Assembly: GCA_021161905.1 (NCBI GenBank)
Contig: JAGGZT010000064.1
Coordinates: forward strand, 1 to 64,000
DNA from: Acidobacteriota bacterium
GTDB taxonomy: Bacteria; Acidobacteriota; B3-B38; Guanabaribacteriales; JAGGZT01
Reading direction: 5' to 3'
Length of the DNA stretch: 64,000 bases
Numbering within the stretch: position 1 is the first letter of the stretch; every line of letters starts with the position of its first letter. This document shows, piece after piece, positions 16,317-25,739 of this stretch. The position numbers and the translations under genes were made by a program. The notes below the pieces were generated by a model that worked only from the letters and a program-made list of their open reading frames with translations, was not told the DNA's origin and ran no database searches.

Positions 16317-17327
16317 TTGTTCTCTTTTCTTGCTTCAGAGATAGCGATAGATTTGGGAACTGCTAACACCCTGATCTATGTCAAGGGGGAAGGGGTAGTT
16401 CTCTCTGAGCCCTCAGTGGTGGTGGTGAATAAGGAGACAGGCAAACTGGAAGCGGTTGGTGCCGAGGCAAAGGAGATGTTGGGTAGAACCCCGGGACGGA
16501 TCATTGCCGTTCGTCCTTTAAAGGATGGGGTTATCGCCGATTTTGACCTCACCGAGGAGATGCTTACCTACTTCATCAAGCGGGCATACCGGCGGGGACT
16601 TTGGGTTCGCCCTCGGGTGGTTATTGCTATCCCCTCGGGGATAACCCAGGTAGAGAAGAGGGCGGTGCGGGATGCGGCGCTTAAGGCGAAGGCGTCTGAG
16701 GTCTATCTGGTGGAGGAACCGATGGCGGCAGCTATTGGCGCCGGACTTCCTGTTGATGAGCCGACCGGTAGTTTGATCGTCGATATCGGAGGCGGTACCA
16801 CCGAGGTGGCGTCCATCTCCCTCGGTGGTATTGTAAGTTCTACCTCGATCCGAGTAGCCGGCAACGAGATGGATGAGGCGATAATCAACTATATTAAGAA
16901 GAAGTACAACCTGCTCATCGGCGAGGTAACTGCCGAGCGGGTAAAGATAGAGTTAGGTTCCGCTTACCCCTTTGAGGAGGAAAGTCGCCTTGAGATAAAG
17001 GGGCGAGACCTTCTCGAGGGGATACCGAAGACGGTGACCGTATCGGATGGAGAGATAAGGGCAGCCCTTTCCGAGACGGTCAACGCCATTATTCAAGCGG
17101 TGAAACACACCTTAGAGCAGACCCCACCCGAACTCGCTGCCGATTTCGTTGATCGGGGAATAATCCTCTCTGGAGGAGGCTCCTTGCTCAAGAACTTTGA
17201 CAAGAGGCTAAGGGAGGAGACTGGGCTCCCGGTCTTTTATGCTGAAAAGCCCTTGGAGGCGGTCGTTTTGGGAACGGGGAGGCTTCTTGAAGATCAGGCG
17301 CTTCTTAAGAGGATCGCCGTCAACTGA
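16317..17327 (+). CDS. mreB: Rod-shape protein MreB (actin-like)
   Basis: 336 residues from a TTG at 16317 with GGGAGG six bases upstream. This start gives the usual MreB opening FSFLASEIAIDLGTANTLIY. Phosphate-1 DLGTANT, VEEPMAAAIGAGL and DIGGGTTEVASISLGG (phosphate-2) and LSGGGSLL (adenosine site) are intact. MreB forms membrane-bound filaments that guide lateral wall synthesis with MreC, MreD, PBP2 and RodA, all encoded directly downstream. A longer ORF from 16266 exists but begins at a poor TTG and adds residues foreign to the family. Confidence 0.97.
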   Translation: MFSFLASEIAIDLGTANTLIYVKGEGVVLSEPSVVVVNKETGKLEAVGAEAKEMLGRTPGRIIAVRPLKDGVIADFDLTEEMLTYFIKRAYRRGLWVRPRVVIAIPSGITQVEKRAVRDAALKAKASEVYLVEEPMAAAIGAGLPVDEPTGSLIVDIGGGTTEVASISLGGIVSSTSIRVAGNEMDEAIINYIKKKYNLLIGEVTAERVKIELGSAYPFEEESRLEIKGRDLLEGIPKTVTVSDGEIRAALSETVNAIIQAVKHTLEQTPPELAADFVDRGIILSGGGSLLKNFDKRLREETGLPVFYAEKPLEAVVLGTGRLLEDQALLKRIAVN

Positions 17328-17347
17328 ACATCCGGAAGAACTGTTAG

Positions 17348-18169
17348 ATGAAGCTTGAATCGTTGAAAGAAAGGCGGTTTTTTTTGTTCGCTCTTACCCT
17401 TCTTTTTCTTCTCTTTGTCATCTCGATATCCAAGGAGGTGGCTGATGGGGGGTGGCTTTTCTCCCGACTACTCCTTCCTCCGATAGGTAGATTAGGAGAA
17501 ATAACTCATTCCGCTTTAGCCCGATTGGTTGAGGTAAAGGAGAGGTATTTAGAGGGAAGGAGGGTTTACGAGGAGAACCTCCTTCTTAAAGCGAGGGTAA
17601 AGGAGCTCGAGGAGAAACTTCTCCTTTTCGACGAGATAAAGGCAGAGAACAGAAGACTAACCTCGTTGTTGGGTCTTAAACAGAAGATTTTAGGAAAGAC
17701 GGTTACTGCCAGAGTCATCGGAAGGGGAGGAGGTGTGGGGAAGACCTTCATCATCGATCGTGGTATAAGGGACGGGGTCCGGGTTGATATGCCGGTAATC
17801 GCCCCTCGTGGGGTGGTAGGGAAGGTGATCAGGGCGAGTTTCAGCGAGGCGGTGGTCCAACTGATCACCGATCCAAATAGTGGGGTAGCTGCCCGGATTA
17901 GCGAGGGAAGAGGTATGGGGGTGGTTTTGGGAAGGGGACGAAGGTTGCTCACCTTCGCCTATTTTTCGGGAAGGGAGGAGGAGTTGAAACCGGGAAGGCT
18001 GATCCTCACCTCAGGACTTGATGGGATATTCCCTAAGGGACTTCCCCTCGCTCGAGTGGTAAAGGTGAGGAGAAGAAGGGGAAAACTCCTTCCTGAGATC
18101 TTTCTTCTTCCGCTCGTTGACCTCGATAGGCTGGAGGAGGTATTGATTATAGTGGAAAGGGAGGGATGA
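17348..18169 (+). CDS. mreC: Rod-shape-determining protein MreC
   Basis: 273 residues: one N-terminal membrane helix (FFLFALTLLFLLFVISI), a coiled coil (about 65-108, YEENLLLKARVKELEEKLLL) and the double beta-barrel MreC core (ARVIGRGGG, IIDRGIRDGVRVDMPVIAPRGVVGKV, LILTSGLDGIFPKGLPLARV). It links the cytoplasmic MreB filament to the periplasmic synthesis machinery. It lies 20 bases after mreB and overlaps mreD by 4 bases. Confidence 0.95.
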   Translation: MKLESLKERRFFLFALTLLFLLFVISISKEVADGGWLFSRLLLPPIGRLGEITHSALARLVEVKERYLEGRRVYEENLLLKARVKELEEKLLLFDEIKAENRRLTSLLGLKQKILGKTVTARVIGRGGGVGKTFIIDRGIRDGVRVDMPVIAPRGVVGKVIRASFSEAVVQLITDPNSGVAARISEGRGMGVVLGRGRRLLTFAYFSGREEELKPGRLILTSGLDGIFPKGLPLARVVKVRRRRGKLLPEIFLLPLVDLDRLEEVLIIVEREG

Positions 18170-18648
18170 TCCGTTCAGTTTTATACCTGGTGGCGATTTT
18201 CTTCGTCGCCTTTACAGCTCAAATTGAGCTTCCTATATTTCTCCATCCCGGTTTTGAGCTCCTTAATATCCCTTTAATCGCTCTTTGCCATCTTTCCTTG
18301 AGGAAGGGAGCCCTTTCTGGTCTCTTCATTGGACTTTTTGTAGGCTTGACGGCTGATATCTTAGGGAGCGGTTTGGTCGGGGTTTACGCCTTTTCTTACG
18401 CCACCGTTGGCTTTTTGGTGGGGGAGCTCGGGTATCGCTTTTTCCTCACCAAGCCTTATTTGGAAGGGCTGGTTGTCGGTGGAGCGGTGATGCTCAACCT
18501 CCTTTTGGTGAAATTCCTTTCGCTCATCTTCTCCTTTGATACTCCTCACTTCTTCTCTTATTTCCTCCTCTTCCGGTTCCTTCTCAATGGGCTTTTCGCC
18601 CTTTTCCTCCTCTTTGTCCTTGAACTCTATCGGAGGGGAAAGGGATGA
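18166..18648 (+). CDS. mreD: Rod-shape-determining protein MreD
   Basis: 160 residues, almost entirely hydrophobic with about five membrane segments, including LSLRKGALSGLFIGLFVGL and LGSGLVGVYAFSYATVGF, typical of MreD. It is a membrane partner of MreC in the elongasome. It is placed by context and pattern; sequence conservation in this family is low. It overlaps mreC and mrdA by 4 bases each. Confidence 0.9.
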   Translation: MIRSVLYLVAIFFVAFTAQIELPIFLHPGFELLNIPLIALCHLSLRKGALSGLFIGLFVGLTADILGSGLVGVYAFSYATVGFLVGELGYRFFLTKPYLEGLVVGGAVMLNLLLVKFLSLIFSFDTPHFFSYFLLFRFLLNGLFALFLLFVLELYRRGKG

Positions 18649-20477
18649 GAAGAGATTACGAGCTCCGTTTCCGGCTTATCTTTATCTTGATTCTTCTCCT
18701 TTTTGGCTTCTATTTAGCCAATTTTTGGTACCTTCAGTTGATAAAGGGGGGATACTTCCGGGAACTCTCCAAGTACAACTATCTTCATCGGGTGCCGATA
18801 AGGGCTCCCCGGGGAGAGATACTCGATAGGGAAGGGAGGGTGCTTGCCGGTAATCGTCCTTCCTATAACATAGCCCTCTTTCGTCATAGCTACCGTCTTC
18901 CTCGAGGAAGGGTGCTGAGGCTTGCCCGGGAGCTAAATATCCCCCCATCTTCCCTTTCCAGTCGTCTTGCCCGTTACCGCAAGGTCCCCCTCTTCCTTCC
19001 GGTGATCGTCGCGGAGGATGTTTCCTTAAGGAAGCTCGCCTACCTCGAGGCGAGGAGGCATCTTCTTCCTGAGCTCATCGTGGATGTTGAGCCGAAGCGC
19101 GATTATCCTTACGGCGAAGCCCTCTCCGCGGTCCTCGGCTATGTAGGTGAGGTATCCGCTTCCCAACTTAAGAGGAAGCTCTTTCCCAAAGCGAAATTTG
19201 GGGATTTGGTGGGGCAGGCGGGGGTGGAGCGGTATTATAACCGTTATCTGATGGGGGAGGATGGGGTGTTGGGGCAAAAGGTCGATTCCCGGGGAGCCCT
19301 GGTTGAAACCCTGTTTCGGGAAGAACCAAAGCCTGGCTCCACCCTCGTCCTCACCGTGGATGCCGAACTCACCCGTTACATCTACCAGCTATACAACGGG
19401 AGAAAGGGGGCAGCGGTGGTTCTTTCCCCAAAGACGGGGGAGATCTTGGCGCTGGTTACCAGTCCCAGTTATGACCCTTCCATTTTCTCCTCTCGTTTCT
19501 CTTCCGCCCAGTGGCGGAAGTTGGCGAACGATTCTGCTCACCCATTGCACAACCGTGCGGTTCAGGGGATCTACCCCCCGGGCTCGGTCTTCAAGCTGGT
19601 TATCGCCCTTGCCGCCCTTGATGCCGGGGTAGTTACCGAGGGGACAAAGTTTCTCTGCTCCGGGGTGCTATATGTGAATAAACATCCCTTTTACTGTCAT
19701 AAGCAGGGAGGACACGGCTTTATCGATCTTCATCAAGCTATCGTCCACTCCTGTAATATCTATTTCTATGAACTGGGACTTAAGCTGGGCATAGAGAAGA
19801 TCGCTCATTATGCCCGGCAGTTCGGCTTCGGGCATAGGGTTGGGATCGACCTTCCCTTTGAATCTACGGGGCTTATCCCCGATCCGGAGTATAAGAGGCG
19901 CCTCTTCCACGAACCCTGGTTTCTGGGGGAGACCGTATCGGTCGCCATTGGTCAGGGAGGGGTAACGGTTACCCCTCTTCAACTCGCTGTTTTCACCGCA
20001 GCATTGGCTAATGGGGGGAGGATCCTTCGTCCCCATCTCCTTCGCGAAGTCATCTCCTTTGATGGCAGGAGGCGTTCAAGGATTGCCCCAGAGGTGGTAG
20101 GGAACCTTGGTGTATCACAAGAGGCGATCGCTGTTGTCTCCCGCGGGATGAGGGGGGTGGTTGAGGAGGCGGGCACCGGTTGGCGGGCGAAGATGCCCGG
20201 AGTGGAGATAGCGGGGAAAACGGGTACTGCTCAGGTGGTTGCCTATAAGTCCTGGATGGATAGGAAGAATCTGCCGGAGCCTATGAGGGAACATTCCTGG
20301 TTTACCTGCTTTGCTCCCTATGATGACCCTGAAGTGGTAGTTACCGTATTCGTGGAGCATGGAGGGCTTGGTGGGGTAACTGCAGCGCCGATTGCCCGAA
20401 AGATCCTCGAGTTCTACTTTAAGGAGATAGCGAAGAAGGAACCCCTCAAGCTTGCCCTTTCGAAGGAGGAGAGATGA
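18645..20477 (+). CDS. mrdA: Penicillin-binding protein 2 (elongasome transpeptidase)
   Basis: 610 residues: N-terminal membrane helix (about 11-31), PBP dimer domain starting RAPRGEILDREGRVLAGN, and a transpeptidase domain with the catalytic SxxK at S314-K317 (PPGSVFK), SCN at 369-371 and KTGT at 525-528. It crosslinks peptidoglycan during side-wall growth, partnered by the glycosyltransferase RodA encoded next. It overlaps both neighbours by 4 bases. All active-site motifs are intact and length is usual. Confidence 0.96.
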   Translation: MRRDYELRFRLIFILILLLFGFYLANFWYLQLIKGGYFRELSKYNYLHRVPIRAPRGEILDREGRVLAGNRPSYNIALFRHSYRLPRGRVLRLARELNIPPSSLSSRLARYRKVPLFLPVIVAEDVSLRKLAYLEARRHLLPELIVDVEPKRDYPYGEALSAVLGYVGEVSASQLKRKLFPKAKFGDLVGQAGVERYYNRYLMGEDGVLGQKVDSRGALVETLFREEPKPGSTLVLTVDAELTRYIYQLYNGRKGAAVVLSPKTGEILALVTSPSYDPSIFSSRFSSAQWRKLANDSAHPLHNRAVQGIYPPGSVFKLVIALAALDAGVVTEGTKFLCSGVLYVNKHPFYCHKQGGHGFIDLHQAIVHSCNIYFYELGLKLGIEKIAHYARQFGFGHRVGIDLPFESTGLIPDPEYKRRLFHEPWFLGETVSVAIGQGGVTVTPLQLAVFTAALANGGRILRPHLLREVISFDGRRRSRIAPEVVGNLGVSQEAIAVVSRGMRGVVEEAGTGWRAKMPGVEIAGKTGTAQVVAYKSWMDRKNLPEPMREHSWFTCFAPYDDPEVVVTVFVEHGGLGGVTAAPIARKILEFYFKEIAKKEPLKLALSKEER

Positions 20478-21562
20478 GCCGCTTCCAAGTTGTAAAGGGG
20501 ATTGATCTTCCTTTGATACTTTCCATTATGGCGACGCTCGCGATCGGAGTGGTCCTTATCTATAGCGCTACTGCAGAGAGAGGGATCCCCTACTATCGAG
20601 ATCAGCTCGTATGGATTGGAATTGGCCTTTCCCTTATGATAATCCTCCTCTTTTTCGATTATCACCTTCTCCTTCTTCTTTCCCCCTATTTTTATCTTTT
20701 AGGGGTGATCGCCCTCGCCATACTTCTCCCTTTTGGACGGCGGATATCAGGCGCAAGGAGCTGGATTGCTTTCGGTCCCTTAAGGTTTCAGCCATCTGAG
20801 TTTATGAAGATGGTGTTCATCCTCCTTCTTGCCTATATCTACTCCCAGGACGAAGGACGTTATCTCTCTCTTTCCCGCCTTATCAGGGGAGGAGTAGTCC
20901 TTCTTGTCCCCTTTGTCCTTATCGCTCTTGAGCCCGATTTGGGTACCGCTCTCACCTATCTCCCCATATTCCTCGGGATGAGTTTTATTGCTGGGCTTAA
21001 GCCGAAGGTAGTAGCGGTAATAGCCGGTGTCATCATCATCTCCCTTATATTGGGTTGGTTCTTTGTCCTCAAGGATTATCAGAAGGAGAGGATCATCACC
21101 TTCCTTCATCCCGAAGCCTATCCTCGCTCTTCCGGATATCAGATACTCCAGGCGCGGATCGCCGTTGGCTCGGGTGGCCTTCTCGGGAAGGGGCTTCGTG
21201 CCGGCTCACAGTCTCAACTCAAATTCGTCCCCTCTCAGCATACCGATTTCATCTTCTCCCTCCTGGGGGAGGAGTTCGGCTTCTTAGGGGTGCTCGGGGT
21301 GATGGGGCTTTATCTCGTCATCCTCCTTCGGCTCCTTTCCATTGCCCGCCTTGCCTACGATCCGGCAGGTTCTTTGATCGTATCGGGTGTTTTGTTCCTT
21401 TTCTTATTCCATTTTCTGGTCAATGTAGGGATGGTTATTGGTCTGATGCCGGTTACCGGAATCCCCCTACCCTTTCTGAGCTACGGTGGCTCTTCGGTGG
21501 TGAGTTCTCTGGCTGGCATTGGCCTCGCTCTAAATGTTAAAATAAGAAGGTTTGCTTATTAG
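20474..21562 (+). CDS. rodA: RodA peptidoglycan glycosyltransferase (SEDS family)
   Basis: 362 residues with about ten membrane segments and SEDS landmarks: GVVLIYSAT near the start, RFQPSEFMKM, LEPDLGTALTYLPIF, GGLLGKGLRAGSQSQLKFVP, HTDFIFSLLGEEFGFLG and the ending LPFLSYGGSSVV. It polymerises lipid II during rod elongation with PBP2. It is the last gene of the mre block. Confidence 0.96.
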   Translation: MSRFQVVKGIDLPLILSIMATLAIGVVLIYSATAERGIPYYRDQLVWIGIGLSLMIILLFFDYHLLLLLSPYFYLLGVIALAILLPFGRRISGARSWIAFGPLRFQPSEFMKMVFILLLAYIYSQDEGRYLSLSRLIRGGVVLLVPFVLIALEPDLGTALTYLPIFLGMSFIAGLKPKVVAVIAGVIIISLILGWFFVLKDYQKERIITFLHPEAYPRSSGYQILQARIAVGSGGLLGKGLRAGSQSQLKFVPSQHTDFIFSLLGEEFGFLGVLGVMGLYLVILLRLLSIARLAYDPAGSLIVSGVLFLFLFHFLVNVGMVIGLMPVTGIPLPFLSYGGSSVVSSLAGIGLALNVKIRRFAY

Positions 21563-21576
21563 TGGAATTTAGCTTA

Positions 21577-21604
21577 TTGATAACGAATGAAAAGGGGGTA
21601 TAAT
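21577..21604 (+). promoter_or_regulatory. Sigma70-type promoter immediately in front of the radical SAM gene
   Basis: TTGATA (21577-21582), 16-base spacer, perfect TATAAT (21599-21604). Transcription would begin about 21610-21613, at or 1-4 bases before the ATG at 21614, so the transcript would have practically no leader. Confidence 0.6.
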
Positions 21605-21613
21605 TTCCCCTCG

Positions 21614-24190
21614 ATGGAAGAAAGGGTTTTGTTCGAGCTTCTTTCAGAGGTAAGAAAACCCCTTCGCTACGCTGGTGGGGAGTGGAACCAGGCAGCGAAG
21701 AAGAGGGCGGAGGTGCGTTTCCTCTTAGCATTCCCTGATGCCTATGAGATCGGTATGTCCCATCTGGGGCTCCGCATCCTCTACCACCTTATAAACGCTC
21801 TTCCCTATGCCTGTTGTGAACGGGTTTTTGCCCCTCTTCCCGATATGGAGGAGGCACTTAGAAAGAGAGAGCTCCCCCTTTTTTCTTTAGAGAGCAGGTC
21901 TCCTCTTTCCTCCTTCGATATTATCGGTTTTTCCTTGGAATACGAGCTTAATTACACCAATCTACTCCTTATGCTTGATCTTGCCCGCATCCCGCTCTTC
22001 TCCTCAGAGCGCTCCCAGGGCGATCCCCTCATCATCGCTGGTGGTCCTTCCCTCTTTAACCCGGAGCCGATCGCCCCTTTCATCGACCTTATGGTGATTG
22101 GAGACGGGGAGGAGGTGGTTCTCGAGCTCATCGAGAAGTACCGAGAGCTCAAGAGGGAAGGGGCGAAGAGAAAGGAGATGATCGAAGCGCTGGGGAAGAT
22201 CGAGGGCATATATGTCCCTTCCTTCTATGAGGTTGTGGAGGATGAAAAAACCGGTTTCCTTATTCCAAAGCCAGCGCGGGCTGGGGTGCCTGAGCGGGTA
22301 AGGAAAAGGACGGTATATGAACTTGATCGCTTCCCTTTCCCAACCAGGCTGATCGTTCCCTATGCGGAGATCGTCCATGACCGGGTGGCGATAGAGATCG
22401 CTCGGGGCTGCTCCCGGGGGTGTCGTTTTTGTCAGGCGAGCTATATCTACCATCCAGAGAGGGAAAGAAGCTGGCAGAAGGTGAAGGAGGAAGCCATCTC
22501 CGCTCTCGTTGAGACCGGGTACGATGAGCTTTCCTTATCCTCCTTGAGTCCCGGGGATTATTCCCAGCTTCATCGTCTTCTTCCCTCACTTATGGCTGAG
22601 CTCGAGAAGAAGAGGATATCCCTCTCCCTTTCTTCGATCCGGGCAAGCGCCTTAACCGGCGATGTCGCCTCCTTGATAGAACGGGTTAGGCGAACCGGCT
22701 TTACCATCGCTCCGGAGGCGGGTAGTGAACGGCTCCGTCGGGTGATAAACAAGGGGCTTTCCGAAGAGGAGATCCTCGAAGCGGTGCGGGTTGCCTTCTC
22801 CCGGGGCTGGCGGATGATAAAAACCTACTTTATGATCGGGCTTCCCACCGAGAGGGATGAGGATGTCGCCGGGATAGTTGAACTCACCCGGAAGATGCTT
22901 AAGGCAGGAGGAAGGGGAGAGATCAATGTAAGCGTCTCCTCCTTTATCCCCAAACCACATACCCCGTTTCAGTGGTTGCCGATGGAGGAGGTGAAAAGGC
23001 TTAAGGAGAAGCAAGCATTTTTAAGAAAGGAGCTTTCCCCACTTCGTGTTCGTTTCAAATGGCACAATGTACGGATGAGCTTCCTCGAGGGGGTTCTCTC
23101 CCGGGGAGATAGGAGATTGGCTGAGGTGATCTTTCGGGCGTATCAACGGGGCGCCCGGTTCGATGGGTGGACGGATAAATTGAATTACGATGCCTGGCTT
23201 TCTTCTTTTTCTGAGGTTGGGGTAGATCCTGAGTTTTTCCTTTATCGGAAGATAGGAAGGGAAGGGATGCTCCCCTGGGAGGTGATAGATACCGGCGTCT
23301 CTCGCTCTTTCCTCGAGGAGGAGCTCGAGTTCGCCCTTAAAGGGAAGGAGAGCATCCGCTGTCATCCTTCCCGCTGTAAGCGTTGTTCCGTTTGCCCTCC
23401 GGAGTTTAGGGATAGACCCTTTTTGAAGGGAAAGAAGCAGGAGAAAGTGATATTGAAGAAGGATGAAACGGGGAAGAATGAAGGAGAAGAGAGCCCTCGC
23501 TACTATTATCGGGCGAGCTTTGAGAAGAGGGATCTTCTTCGGTTTCTCTCCCATTTAGAGCTTATGCGGACAATCCTCCGCACCTTTAGGCGAGCGGATA
23601 TCCCCCTCGCTTTTAGCCAGGGATTTCATCCTCTCCCCTTAATCTCCTTTGGACCCGCCCTCCCGGTGGGGTTTGAGGGATGGGAGGAGTTCCTCGACTT
23701 TGTTGCTACCAGCGAGCTTTCCCCGGAGGAGGTCAAGAAGAGGTTGAATGGCTCTTCTCCCCCTGGTATCCGCTTTCTTAAGATAATTCGGCTGTCAAGA
23801 AAGCCCGCTTCCCTTTCCTCGATAATCAATTTAGCCCGTTATCTCCTCTATCTCAACGATCCCTTGGTAAGGAGGTTTCTCCCGGAGCTCTCCCTGTCCG
23901 ATCATCGAGAGCATATCGCTCGTTTTCTGGAAAGGAAGGAGGTTATCCTTTCCCGGGAGAGAAAGGGTAAAAAGCGAGAGATAGACGCTCGTCCCTTGGT
24001 GAGACGGGTTGAGGTCGATGAGGAGGGGAGGCTTCTCTTTGAACTCAGGCTCACGGAGAAAGGGAGCCTTCGTCCGGAGGAGCTTCTTTCCCTTATTTAC
24101 GGAGGTTCTTATCCCTCCCTTCTCGGGGTAAGGGAGCGGTTGTCGATATTGGTTAAAGAGAGAGAACTTTCACCATTCGAGGTAATGTGA
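21614..24190 (+). CDS. Radical SAM protein fused to DUF2344 (TIGR03960/TIGR03936 type)
   Basis: 858 residues from the ATG at 21614. An N-terminal B12-binding-like region (VRKPLRYAGGEWN, FPDAYEIGMSHLGLRILYHL) precedes a radical SAM domain with the CxxxCxxC cluster in ARGCSRGCRFCQAS and APEAGSERLRRVINKG. A second cysteine group (CHPSRCKRCSVCP) lies near residue 590, and the last ~240 residues (RASFEKRDLLRFLSHLELMR, FSQGFHPLPLISFG) form DUF2344. The precise reaction is unknown; the family often sits beside RNase G, as here. The longer start at 21587 would lie inside the promoter spacer and lacks a ribosome site. Confidence 0.88.
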   Translation: MEERVLFELLSEVRKPLRYAGGEWNQAAKKRAEVRFLLAFPDAYEIGMSHLGLRILYHLINALPYACCERVFAPLPDMEEALRKRELPLFSLESRSPLSSFDIIGFSLEYELNYTNLLLMLDLARIPLFSSERSQGDPLIIAGGPSLFNPEPIAPFIDLMVIGDGEEVVLELIEKYRELKREGAKRKEMIEALGKIEGIYVPSFYEVVEDEKTGFLIPKPARAGVPERVRKRTVYELDRFPFPTRLIVPYAEIVHDRVAIEIARGCSRGCRFCQASYIYHPERERSWQKVKEEAISALVETGYDELSLSSLSPGDYSQLHRLLPSLMAELEKKRISLSLSSIRASALTGDVASLIERVRRTGFTIAPEAGSERLRRVINKGLSEEEILEAVRVAFSRGWRMIKTYFMIGLPTERDEDVAGIVELTRKMLKAGGRGEINVSVSSFIPKPHTPFQWLPMEEVKRLKEKQAFLRKELSPLRVRFKWHNVRMSFLEGVLSRGDRRLAEVIFRAYQRGARFDGWTDKLNYDAWLSSFSEVGVDPEFFLYRKIGREGMLPWEVIDTGVSRSFLEEELEFALKGKESIRCHPSRCKRCSVCPPEFRDRPFLKGKKQEKVILKKDETGKNEGEESPRYYYRASFEKRDLLRFLSHLELMRTILRTFRRADIPLAFSQGFHPLPLISFGPALPVGFEGWEEFLDFVATSELSPEEVKKRLNGSSPPGIRFLKIIRLSRKPASLSSIINLARYLLYLNDPLVRRFLPELSLSDHREHIARFLERKEVILSRERKGKKREIDARPLVRRVEVDEEGRLLFELRLTEKGSLRPEELLSLIYGGSYPSLLGVRERLSILVKERELSPFEVM

Positions 24191-25716
24191 GAATGACTAA
24201 GGAGATCATAGTCAATTCCTCCCCCTTTATGACCCGGGTGGCTATCCTCGAGGATGGGGAGCTATCCGAGATCCTGGTGGAGGACAAGGAGAAAAAGAGT
24301 ATTGTGGGTAATATCTACAAAGGGAGGGTAAACCGGGTTCTTCCCGGGATGAGGTCTGCCTTTGTGGATATAGGTCTTGCTAAGGATGCCTTCCTCTATG
24401 TCACCGATGTAACCGAAAGCCTCGCCGACTACGATTTCGAAGAGGCAATAGAGGGAGGAAATAAGAGGAAGAGGCGCTCTTCACGCTATCGTTCCCCATC
24501 GATAGATGAGCTTTTGAAACCGGGGCAGGAGATCCTGGTACAGGTAGCCAAGGAACCGCTTGGCACCAAGGGGGCGCGAATAACCGCTTATCTCACCCTT
24601 GCCGGGAAGTATTTGGTGCTTATGCCAGCGATAGACCATTTAGGGGTCTCGAGGAAGGTAAAGTCGGCTGAGGAGCGGAGCAGATTGCGGAAGCTCCTTT
24701 CCCGGATAAAGAAGCGAGGGGTAGGTCTCATTGTGAGGACTGCTGGAGAGGGGAAGGAGCTCTCCGATTTCAAGCCCGATTTCAAATACCTTCTCCACAC
24801 TTGGGAGGAAATAAAAAAGAGGGCGGATAAGGCAAAACCTCCTGCCCTCCTCTATGAGGAACCGGATGTCTTCCTTAAGGTATTACGGGATATCTTTTCT
24901 CCTGAGTTTTCCGCCCTTATCGTGGATACTGAGGAGGATTACCAGCGAGCGGTTGAGTTCCTCGAGCAGTTCCAACCACAGCTTTTACCTAAGGTTAAGC
25001 TGTATATCCGGGAGAAGCCGATATTCGAGGAGCTTGGGGTGGAACCACAGATTGAAAAGGCGCTTGAGAACCGGGTGTGGCTTAAATCCGGTGGCTACAT
25101 CGTGATAAATGAAACCGAGGCATTGGTGGCGATCGATGTAAATACGGGGAAGTATGTAGGGCGAACTGATCTTGAAGATACCGTGTTCCGCACCAACCTC
25201 GAGGCGGCACGGGAGGTGGCGCGTCAGCTACGCCTCCGCGACCTTGGGGGGATAATAGTGGTTGATTTCATCGATATGGAGAAGCGAGCGCATCAGCAGG
25301 AGCTCCTCCGTCTGCTGGAAGCTGAGCTTTCTCGGGACCGCTCTCAAAGCAGGCTTCTTCCCCTAAAGGAATTTGGATTGGTGGCGATCACCAGAAAAAG
25401 GGTTAAGGAGAGTTTGGGGCAGCTTCTTTGCCAACCCTGCCCTCATTGTAAGGGGCTAGGAAGGATCAAGGCGATCAACCTCATCTGTCATCAGATACTG
25501 ACTGACCTTGCCAAGCTCAAGGGGCGCCTTTCCGGCGATACCATTATCATCCGAGCGCATCCAAGCGTTATCTCCTATTTGAAGGAAAGGAAGGAGAAGG
25601 TCCTTTCCCCTATGGAGAAAGAGCTTGAAGCGGTCCTCCTCTTAAAGGAGGATCCCCTCCTTCACGAGGAGCAGTTTGACATTCTTCCCACGAGGAGTGG
25701 GGCGAGGTTCATTTGA
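24187..25716 (+). CDS. rng: Ribonuclease G/E family endoribonuclease
   Basis: About 509 residues. The S1 domain opens KSIVGNIYKGRVNRVLPGMRS and continues AFVDIGLAKDAFLYV. The catalytic DNase I-like region has AIDVNTGKYVG and DLGGIIVVDFIDM, supplying the metal-binding aspartates, and the zinc-link CPHCKG lies at about residue 422. The length fits RNase G without the degradosome scaffold of RNase E. It processes rRNA and mRNA ends. Start GTG at 24187 (overlapping the upstream stop) or ATG at 24193; both are served by the same GAGG. Confidence 0.93.
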   Translation: MRMTKEIIVNSSPFMTRVAILEDGELSEILVEDKEKKSIVGNIYKGRVNRVLPGMRSAFVDIGLAKDAFLYVTDVTESLADYDFEEAIEGGNKRKRRSSRYRSPSIDELLKPGQEILVQVAKEPLGTKGARITAYLTLAGKYLVLMPAIDHLGVSRKVKSAEERSRLRKLLSRIKKRGVGLIVRTAGEGKELSDFKPDFKYLLHTWEEIKKRADKAKPPALLYEEPDVFLKVLRDIFSPEFSALIVDTEEDYQRAVEFLEQFQPQLLPKVKLYIREKPIFEELGVEPQIEKALENRVWLKSGGYIVINETEALVAIDVNTGKYVGRTDLEDTVFRTNLEAAREVARQLRLRDLGGIIVVDFIDMEKRAHQQELLRLLEAELSRDRSQSRLLPLKEFGLVAITRKRVKESLGQLLCQPCPHCKGLGRIKAINLICHQILTDLAKLKGRLSGDTIIIRAHPSVISYLKERKEKVLSPMEKELEAVLLLKEDPLLHEEQFDILPTRSGARFI

Positions 25717-25739
25717 AGAAAGTCTTAAGGAGAGAGAAA

